6,691 nucleotides of DNA from JBCDBY01 sp039182715 (GTDB lineage: Bacteria > Planctomycetota > PLA2), in the NCBI GenBank assembly GCA_039182715.1, contig JBCDBY010000254.1:1-6691 (forward strand), given 5' to 3'. Positions 1-4,888 of this stretch are shown piece by piece (the first letter of the stretch is position 1; each line of letters begins with the position of its first letter). The position numbers and the translations under genes were made by a program. The notes below the pieces were generated by a model. The model worked only from the letters and a program-made list of their open reading frames with translations. It had not been told where the DNA came from and made no database searches.

Positions 1-1
1 C

Positions 2-178
2 GCGGCCGGCGACGCGGTGGCAAAGGGCCAACCTCTGCTTATCCTCGAAGCGATGAAGATGCAGAACGAGATTCGCGCCGACCAGGCCGGCACGGTGCGA
101 TCCGTCTTCGTGGCTGCCGGGGCGACCGTCGATAAGGGCGAGAAGCTTGTCGAGGTCGAAACCGAATCGAGTGACTAG
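2..178 (+). CDS. Biotin carboxyl carrier domain, C-terminal end (5' truncated)
   Basis: The reading frame is open from the left edge to a TAG at 176-178 and encodes 58 residues. It contains the biotinylation motif EAMKM, and the lysine that would carry biotin is encoded at 56-58. The flanking sequence (GQPLLILEAMKMQNEI, then A-G-T-V and V-x-x-G-x-x-V-x-K-G-E-x-L) matches the second half of a biotinyl/lipoyl beta-barrel fold. Such domains shuttle carboxybiotin between the biotin carboxylase and carboxyltransferase sites of acetyl-, propionyl- or pyruvate-type carboxylases or decarboxylases. The N-terminal part lies outside the window, so it is unclear whether this is a free carrier subunit or the end of a larger carboxylase chain. 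The stop codon lies inside the next gene (8-nt overlap), which implies co-transcription. The domain call is firm. The specific enzyme is unknown. Confidence 0.9.
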   Translation, partial: AAGDAVAKGQPLLILEAMKMQNEIRADQAGTVRSVFVAAGATVDKGEKLVEVETESSD

Positions 179-2609
179 CCGCCTCCCGCAGCTGGTGGTG
201 GTGTGCGGGCTGTTCGCCCTGACCGCCATCTTCGTGTGGGCGCATTTCACGGCGGAGACGCAGGGCGAGGATCCGCTCCGGCCCGATCGCGGTCCGTCCA
301 GCACCTGGCGCGGCGTCGTGACGGGCGACAGCGGGCCGCTCGCCGGTATCGAGGTGGAGCTGCGCGAAGGCAGCGTGACGGTGGCGCAGGGGCGCACCGG
401 CGACGACGGCGCGTGGTCGCTCGATTGGCGGCCGGTCACCACGATCGACCCGAAGCGGCTGCGGCTGCGCGCAGTCGATCCGCGGGGACGCTACGCGGTC
501 ACGATCGCGCGGCCGACCGAGACCTTCGCGATGCGGTCCGCGACCGAGGTCTACGGCATTGTGGTTTCGCCCGACGGCGATCCCTGGAGCGGCGCGCGCG
601 TGGTGGTCGCCTCGGAGGGCGAGGTCTACGGCGAGACGCGCAGCGACGGCGAAGGCGAGTTCTCCATCGCGGGTCTTCCCATGGGGCAGGAACTCGTCGT
701 GCTCGTCGAGGGCGAGGCTCTGGCGCCGCGCGTGTTTCGCGGCTTTCGCGTGCCGGACCGGCTGGTGCTGCATATGGAGACCGGGCGACTCGTCGAGGTG
801 CGCGTGCGCGACCCGGCCGGGAACCCGGTCGAGGGCGCGACGGTTGCAGCCGCGGTCTCCGAGGAGTTCGAGCCGAGCGCGACCGATGCGAGCGACGGCG
901 CGGTTCGACTGCTCGCCGCCACGCGCGCCTCGGGATTCGTGGTGGCGCGCGCGGCCGGCCATCTCCCCGTCTTCCTGGACGCGCCCATCGAGGGGCGCGC
1001 CGAAGCGGTGCTCTGGCCCGCGCGCGAGGTGACGCTCAAGGTGTGGGACTCCATGCGCCGCCGGGGCGTGTGGGGACTCGAGGCCGAAGTCTCGCTCGCG
1101 GACGAGCGCTGGTACGGCCCGGACCATACGCGCAGCTCGCGCGTGTTCCCGCTGCGCATGGGCCCCCGGCGCGGCGAGTACACGATCACGCTGCCGCGCA
1201 CGCCGCTGTCCCTGCGCATCAGTGCGCCCGGCTACGGCGACGAGGAGTTCGATCTCGATGGCGCCGTGCTCGAGCACGTCGTGCGCATGCGCCCGCTCCG
1301 CCAGGCGCCGAGCGCCACGCTGCGCGTGCGCACCGAGCCGCTGGAGGATCCGCTCTGGCTGGTGGTCGATGCGCCGGAGGCCGCGTGGTTCGGCGCGTTC
1401 GTGCTGGACGACGGCGAGGGCGAAATCACGGTACCGGCCGGCAAGGCGCTGGAGATCGCGTCGGCCCTGGGAGCCTCGGGCCGCTTCCTGCCGCTGCATC
1501 GCATCGCGCCCATCGGCAACGGTCGCGAGCGCACCGTCCGGCTCGGGTTGAGCGATGCGTCGGAACTCATCGTGCGCACCGAGCCGGCCACGCCGAGCGT
1601 CATCGAGATCGAGGATCCGGTCTACGGCAAGGCGGTGCCGAAGCAGCGCGCGTCGGCCCCGGACGGCACCGCGCGCTTCTGGGTGCGCCCGAAGCGCGAG
1701 GCGCGCGTCACCGTGCATCCGGAGGGGAACTGGCTGCGACACGGCGACCTGTTGCCGGTGGAGGGCAAGCGGCGCGAGTGGACGGCCTACCTGCAGGGGG
1801 GGGCCGGTCTGCGATTCCGGCTCCAGGATGCGCGCGGCCACCCGATTCCGTTCGCGGAGGTGCGCGCGTGGCAGCCGGCGCTCGCCGGTCGGCTCGATCT
1901 CTATTCGATGCCGAGTCGCGTGCTTTCCGACGCGGCGGGCTACGTGGAACTGCTGGGTTGGCGCTACGGTCCGATGCCGCTGGAGATCCGCGCCGAGGGA
2001 TTCCGGCTGCACCGTCCTCCGACCACGACGCTCCAGGATCTGCAGGTCCTCGACCTCGGCTCGATCGATCTGGAGGCGGCGGGCCGGTACGCGGGCGAGG
2101 TCGTCGACGGTGAAGGTCGTCCGCTTGCGGGCGTGAAGCTCTGGACCGTGAACGTGCGGCTGCGGCGGCTCGAGTTGGAGGGTGGAGGCAGCCGCGAGGT
2201 CTACGACCTCATGGACGAACACGAGGTCGAGACGCTGTCCGACCCGCGCGGCCGCTTCGAGCTGCGCGACACGACCGCCCGCCGCCCGCTTCTCGTCGCG
2301 CAGCACCCCGGCCACGCGTTGTACGCCGCGACGATCGAGCAGACGGGCGGCGACTTGCGCATCCGCATACCGGACGCGGGCCAGGTGAGAATGGCACTCG
2401 AGGGCATCCTCGAGGGCATCTACGTGCTGCTTCCCGACAGCACCGCGGCACTGCGCGTCTACGCGCCCGGCGCGATCCGGTTGAACCCGGTGCAGATCAC
2501 CTTGCCGGTGGGGGAGGTCGAACTGCTCGTGCACTACCGGTCGGGCAAGTGGCGGGCCGCCCGGTTCGACGTCAAGCCCGGTGAGCAGTTCATCGAGATG
2601 CCGAAGTGA
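171..2609 (+). CDS. Membrane-anchored protein with carboxypeptidase-regulatory-like repeats
   Basis: This 812-residue protein starts at GTG 171, inside the last codons of the carrier-domain gene. A TTG at 147 would add 8 residues, but GTG leaves a compact signal anchor: a few polar residues, then a hydrophobic helix at about residues 6-26. Residue 12 is Cys, but V-V-V-C is not a good lipobox. Beta-sandwich units of the carboxypeptidase-regulatory-like type follow, each with a G-x-V/V-x-D-x-x-G-x-P-x-x-G-A-x-V entry and a D-x-x-G-x-F/Y turn. The clearest begin near residues 45, 126, 207, 546 and 638. The middle (about 287-545) is more diverged. No catalytic motif is visible. The bulk is inferred to lie outside the cytoplasmic membrane as a structural or binding stalk. 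There is no obvious Shine-Dalgarno at normal spacing (GAGG at 152-155 is 15 nt away), consistent with coupling to the upstream gene. A run of eight G at 1796-1803 lies inside the gene. The specific function is unknown. Confidence 0.85.
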   Translation: MTSRLPQLVVVCGLFALTAIFVWAHFTAETQGEDPLRPDRGPSSTWRGVVTGDSGPLAGIEVELREGSVTVAQGRTGDDGAWSLDWRPVTTIDPKRLRLRAVDPRGRYAVTIARPTETFAMRSATEVYGIVVSPDGDPWSGARVVVASEGEVYGETRSDGEGEFSIAGLPMGQELVVLVEGEALAPRVFRGFRVPDRLVLHMETGRLVEVRVRDPAGNPVEGATVAAAVSEEFEPSATDASDGAVRLLAATRASGFVVARAAGHLPVFLDAPIEGRAEAVLWPAREVTLKVWDSMRRRGVWGLEAEVSLADERWYGPDHTRSSRVFPLRMGPRRGEYTITLPRTPLSLRISAPGYGDEEFDLDGAVLEHVVRMRPLRQAPSATLRVRTEPLEDPLWLVVDAPEAAWFGAFVLDDGEGEITVPAGKALEIASALGASGRFLPLHRIAPIGNGRERTVRLGLSDASELIVRTEPATPSVIEIEDPVYGKAVPKQRASAPDGTARFWVRPKREARVTVHPEGNWLRHGDLLPVEGKRREWTAYLQGGAGLRFRLQDARGHPIPFAEVRAWQPALAGRLDLYSMPSRVLSDAAGYVELLGWRYGPMPLEIRAEGFRLHRPPTTTLQDLQVLDLGSIDLEAAGRYAGEVVDGEGRPLAGVKLWTVNVRLRRLELEGGGSREVYDLMDEHEVETLSDPRGRFELRDTTARRPLLVAQHPGHALYAATIEQTGGDLRIRIPDAGQVRMALEGILEGIYVLLPDSTAALRVYAPGAIRLNPVQITLPVGEVELLVHYRSGKWRAARFDVKPGEQFIEMPK

Positions 2610-3199
2610 GTCGCGACGCGTGGTTCGAGGATCTCCGTCGCCGTATCGCCGAGTTCTATCTGGCCGAGCCGCGTGATCCGTACCGCATGTCGGGTCGCTC
2701 CACGGGCGCGGGACGCTGGGCGCTCAAGCGGCGCTGCCTCGTCGATGCGCTGGACGGACCCGGCGACTATCTCGATGTCGGGTGTGCGAACGGTCTGCTG
2801 CTCGAAAGCCTGCAGGAGTGGTCCGGTCTTGCGCTCGTGCCGCACGGCATCGACTTCGTGCCCGAGCTGATCGCGGCGGCGCGCGACCGCCATCCCGGGT
2901 GCGCGCAGAACTTCGCGGTTGCCAACGTATGGGACTGGGCGCCGACGCGGCTTTACGACTACCTGCGCACGAACGTCGAGTACGTCCCCGTCGCCGATCG
3001 CGTCGCGAACGTGCAGCGGCTCGCGCCGTTCACCCGCCGGCTGATCGTCTGCCACTACGCCGCGACCGACGAGGAGCTCGTCGACGTCGCCGACGTTCTC
3101 CGGCAGGCCGGTCTCCCGGTCACCGGCACGACGAGCGCCCCCGAAGTTGCCGTGGCGTGGAGTGCGCACCCCGATGGCGCAGCCGACCGCCCCAACTAG
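2606..3199 (+). CDS. Class I SAM-dependent methyltransferase
   Basis: This 197-residue protein starts at GTG 2606 and overlaps the upstream stop by 4 nt (GTGA). An ATG at residue 28 is a less likely start. Motif I is YLDVGCANG at residues 55-63, the S-adenosylmethionine-binding glycine loop. The second strand ends in an acidic residue (HGIDF, Asp83), as expected for the ribose-hydroxyl contact. Later strands of the seven-stranded Rossmann-like fold can be traced: NFAVANVWDW (about 102-111), YDYLRTNVEYV (117-127), RRLIVCHYA, then LPVTGTT and VAVAWSAH at the C-terminus. The fold therefore appears complete although the protein is small. It has no extra substrate-binding domain, so the methyl acceptor cannot be named. 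It is the last gene of the apparent operon. A role in modifying a metabolite or a neighbouring product is inference only. Confidence 0.85.
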   Translation: MSRDAWFEDLRRRIAEFYLAEPRDPYRMSGRSTGAGRWALKRRCLVDALDGPGDYLDVGCANGLLLESLQEWSGLALVPHGIDFVPELIAAARDRHPGCAQNFAVANVWDWAPTRLYDYLRTNVEYVPVADRVANVQRLAPFTRRLIVCHYAATDEELVDVADVLRQAGLPVTGTTSAPEVAVAWSAHPDGAADRPN

Positions 3200-3220
3200 C
3201 TGAAAACAAGGGGCCTACAG

Positions 3221-3255
3221 CGCCACCGACGTGTACTGCGTACGCGTCGGAGGCG
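3221..3255 (+). terminator. Convergent-gene hairpin, possible terminator
   Basis: Arms 3221-3236 and 3240-3255 form a 16-bp stem around a 3-nt loop (TGC), with one A-A mismatch and one T-G pair. It lies 21 nt after the methyltransferase stop and 3 nt beyond the glycyl-tRNA synthetase stop on the other strand. In + strand RNA the T-G pair becomes a U-G wobble; in minus-strand RNA it is an A-C mismatch, so the stem is better in the + transcript. No U-tract follows on the + strand. On the minus strand a TTGTTTT lies about 10 nt past the stem. It is therefore not a canonical intrinsic terminator, but its position suggests a role in 3'-end formation for one or both converging genes. Confidence 0.45.
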
Positions 3256-3258
3256 GGG

Positions 3259-4590
3259 CTAGTCGGCGCGGGACTTCGCGCGGATAAAGTTGCCGAGCTC
3301 CTCGATCTTCACGCGCGTCTGCTCCATCGAGTCGCGTTCGCGGACGGTGACGGTGTCGTCTTCCATCGTCTGGCCGTCCACCGTGGCGCAGAAGGGCGTG
3401 CCGACCTCGTCCTGGCGGCGATAGCGGCGGCCGATGGCGCCGGCCACGTCGTAGAAGACGGGGAACTCGTCGAGGTAGCGCTCGACGATCTTGCGCGCCT
3501 TCTCCGGCATGCCTTCCTTCTTCACCAACGGGAAGATGGCGCAGGTGATGGGCGCGATGCGCGGGCTGAAGCGCATGACGGTGCGGCTGTCGCCGCTCTC
3601 GAGCTGCTCCTCCTCGTAGGCGTCGAGCAGCGCGACGAGCACGATGCGCGTGAGACCGCTGGCCGGCTCGATGACGTGCGGCGTGATCCACTCGTTGGTC
3701 TGCGGGTCCTGCCACTGCATCTTCTTGCCGGTCGCTTCGGCGTGCTTGTTCACGTCGTAGTCGGTCCGGTTCGCAATGCCCTCGAGCTCGTCCCAGCCCC
3801 ACGGGTACTTGTATTCCACGTCGGAGCAGCCGGCGGCGTAGTGCGCCAGTTCATCCGCGTCGTGGGGGCGCAACCGCAGGTTGTCGTCGCGCACGCCGAT
3901 GGAGCGGTACCACGCCATGCGCTGGTCGATCCAGTAGCGGTGGGTCTCCGCCGCGTCCTCGGGGCGGCAGAAGTACTCCATCTCCATCTGCTCGAACTCG
4001 CGCGTGCGGAAGATGAAGTTGCCCGTCACGATCTCGTTGCGGAACGCCTTGCCGATCTGCGCGATGCCGAACGGCAGCTTGAGCCGCATCGACTGCATGA
4101 CGTTGAGGAAGTTCGTGAAGATGCCCTGCGCCGTCTCCGGCCGCAGGTAGCTGATCGCCGCCGTGTCCTCGACCGGTCCGACCTGCGTCTTGAACATCAG
4201 GTTGAACTGGCGCGCCTCGGTCAGATCGCAGTCGCCGTGCTGCCCGACCGTCTTCGACGGCTTCTTGGGGCAGGCGGTCTGGTCGAGCTTGTCCTCGCGG
4301 AAGCGGCCCTTGCAGAACTTGCAGTCGACCATCGGGTCGTTGAAGCCGCCCACGTGGCCCGAAACCTCCCAGACGCGGGGCGCCTGCAAGATGGCCGAAT
4401 CGATGCCGACCACGTCCTCGCGCGCCAGCACCGTGTCGCGCCACCAGGCATCCGCGATGCGCCGCTTCAGCTCCACGCCGAGCGGCCCGTAGTCCCACGT
4501 GGACTCGAAGCCCCCGTAGATCTCGCTGGCCTGGAAGACGAACCCACGCCGCTTGGAAAGCGACGCGATTTTGTCGAGGGTCACGCTCAT
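3259..4590 (-). CDS. glyS: Glycyl-tRNA synthetase, single-chain (alpha2) type
   Basis: This 443-residue class II aminoacyl-tRNA synthetase attaches glycine to tRNA-Gly using ATP in the cytoplasm. ATG 4590 (MSVTLDKI) is chosen because the 35 residues of possible upstream extension are encoded by G-rich repeat and hairpin DNA. Family-typical blocks appear in order: GFVFQASEIYGG and WDYGPLG (16-38), RVWEVSGHVGGFNDP (72-86), a cysteine cluster (Cys90, Cys93, Cys107, Cys121) that may bind zinc, LRPETAQGIF (149-158), the motif 2 region FRNEI...REFEQMEMEYF (183-207), HYAAGCSDVEYKYPWGWDEL (250-269), IANRTDYDVNKH (272-283), motif 3 EPASGLTRIVLVALLDAYEEE (308-328), and a C-terminal anticodon-binding domain (about 342-440) with IGRRYRRQDEVGTPFC. 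The length is near that of other bacterial single-chain enzymes, and no key block is missing. There is no evident Shine-Dalgarno. The gene is divergent from the 4889 gene and convergent with the methyltransferase. Confidence 0.96.
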   Translation of the reverse strand: MSVTLDKIASLSKRRGFVFQASEIYGGFESTWDYGPLGVELKRRIADAWWRDTVLAREDVVGIDSAILQAPRVWEVSGHVGGFNDPMVDCKFCKGRFREDKLDQTACPKKPSKTVGQHGDCDLTEARQFNLMFKTQVGPVEDTAAISYLRPETAQGIFTNFLNVMQSMRLKLPFGIAQIGKAFRNEIVTGNFIFRTREFEQMEMEYFCRPEDAAETHRYWIDQRMAWYRSIGVRDDNLRLRPHDADELAHYAAGCSDVEYKYPWGWDELEGIANRTDYDVNKHAEATGKKMQWQDPQTNEWITPHVIEPASGLTRIVLVALLDAYEEEQLESGDSRTVMRFSPRIAPITCAIFPLVKKEGMPEKARKIVERYLDEFPVFYDVAGAIGRRYRRQDEVGTPFCATVDGQTMEDDTVTVRERDSMEQTRVKIEELGNFIRAKSRAD

Positions 4591-4629
4591 TCGCTGAGCG
4601 TACGAGATCGCGGAAGCGATGCAGCCCCC

Positions 4630-4671
4630 GGCCCCCAGCTCCCGGCCCCCAGTTCTCGGCCCCCAGCCCCA
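4630..4671. repeat. Three tandem 14-bp C-rich/G-rich repeats
   Basis: Three adjacent units at 4630-4643, 4644-4657 and 4658-4671 share the core GGCCCCCAG, followed by a five-base variable tail (CTCCC, TTCTC, CCCCA). The glyS strand reads as several G runs of 3-5 separated by short loops, so it has strong potential to form a G-quadruplex in DNA or leader RNA. The repeat ends about 40 nt before the glyS start codon. It could be a chance low-complexity expansion, a copy of a dispersed genomic repeat, or a translation-control element. The repeat itself is plain in the sequence. Any function is inference. Confidence 0.8.
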
Positions 4672-4705
4672 AAAAAGTGGCCGCCAGGGGGGCACCCTGG
4701 CGGCC
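4671..4705 (-). terminator. Intrinsic terminator in the glyS leader
   Basis: Arms 4679-4689 and 4695-4705 form a perfect 11-bp GC-rich stem with a 5-nt loop. Read on the minus strand, the stem is followed by AC and then TTTTTT (4676-4671), which is the canonical layout of a Rho-independent terminator. On the + strand no T-run follows, so it should act only on leftward transcripts. It lies about 80 nt upstream of the glyS start on the glyS strand, and no minus-strand gene is visible before it. It would stop leader transcripts, a small RNA, or antisense transcription coming out of the 4889 gene. Confidence 0.8.
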
Positions 4706-4795
4706 GGCAGGCATCGGGATGGATAGGGCTATCCTTGTGGGGATTTTTCGGAGCCCCCCGCTTTGCGCGGGAGGCATGCGTATTCGGTTATTCCA
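4671..4795 (-). promoter_or_regulatory. Candidate structured leader/attenuator RNA of glyS
   Basis: If transcription starts about 10 nt after the promoter-like element at 4802-4829, the leader RNA runs leftward for about 125 nt to the terminator. It contains a 9-bp stem (4775-4767 with 4761-4753, loop 5 nt), a small hairpin (4734-4721), a linker, then the terminator hairpin and U-run. The 9-bp stem has one imperfect position that is a U-G wobble in minus-strand RNA but an A-C mismatch in + strand RNA, which favours a minus-strand transcript. The GGGGGGC of its 3' arm is also exactly complementary to GCCCCCC in the terminator, so an alternative fold is possible. No T-box core (such as a GGUGGNACC-like element) and no glycine riboswitch signature were recognised. 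The alternative reading is a free-standing small RNA. Confidence 0.4.
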
Positions 4796-4801
4796 GTTAG
4801 A

Positions 4802-4829
4802 CGAATACTGCACGTCGCTAGGTACGCAA
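4802..4829 (-). promoter_or_regulatory. Weak promoter-like pair, minus strand, with inverted repeat over the -10
   Basis: On the minus strand TTGCGT (4829-4824) and TATTCG (4807-4802) are separated by 16 bp, a weak sigma70-like -35/-10 pair. The -10 lies inside one arm of a perfect 7-bp inverted repeat, GTATTCG (4780-4786) and CGAATAC (4802-4808), with a 15-bp spacer. That could be an operator or simply chance. Its position fits a start near 4795, just before the structured leader. Only three of the six -10 bases match consensus, so confidence is low. Confidence 0.25.
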
Positions 4830-4888
4830 TCGTTTTTGACGAGGAGTGATCCAAACGGCAGGTAGCATCGTTCCAAAGTGGGGCACTG

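Larger units (their letters stand above)
4591..4888. other. Divergent intergenic region between glyS and the 4889 gene
   Basis: This 298-nt stretch has no convincing protein gene. It carries, from left to right on the + strand: a small inverted repeat at 4607-4620 (ATCGC/GCGAT around GGAA), a C-rich tandem repeat (4630-4671), a minus-strand terminator hairpin (4671-4705), a short hairpin at 4721-4734 (GGATAG/CTATCC), a longer stem at 4753-4775, and a 7-bp inverted repeat (4780-4808) over a promoter-like element on the minus strand. The right end (4809-4888) is less GC-rich and presumably holds the promoter of the + strand gene, but no good sigma70-type pair could be fixed there. The density of structure on the glyS strand is far higher than a plain promoter region needs. 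Confidence 0.7.

Noticed and set aside
39..2534. An 831-codon open frame on the minus strand, antisense to the carrier-domain and repeat-protein genes
   Set aside because: Its translation is rich in Arg, His, Ala, Gln and Pro without a recognisable domain. It mirrors the high third-position GC of the + strand genes, which removes antisense stops. The + strand frame has clear domain signals.
4591..4695. An N-terminal extension of glycyl-tRNA synthetase by 35 residues to an ATG at 4695
   Set aside because: The extension is encoded by the tandem repeat and the terminator hairpin. The family normally begins near the MSVTLDKI segment.
2782..4800. A 672-codon + strand open frame running across the methyltransferase, the convergent gap and antisense to glyS
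   Set aside because: It is out of frame with the methyltransferase motifs and antisense to a clear glycyl-tRNA synthetase. Its composition is typical of GC-rich shadow frames.
4836..4868. A + strand promoter for the 4889 gene using TTGACG (4836-4841) and TAGCAT (4863-4868)
   Set aside because: The -35 is good, but the spacer would be 21 bp. At 17 or 18 bp there is no -10-like hexamer, so I do not call it.
4671..4888. T-box leader, glycine riboswitch, 6S RNA or tRNA in the glyS upstream region
   Set aside because: I looked on the minus strand for a T-box core, glycine aptamer-like segments, a 6S-like long imperfect duplex and a tRNA cloverleaf, and recognised none. Only a generic structured leader with a terminator can be supported.
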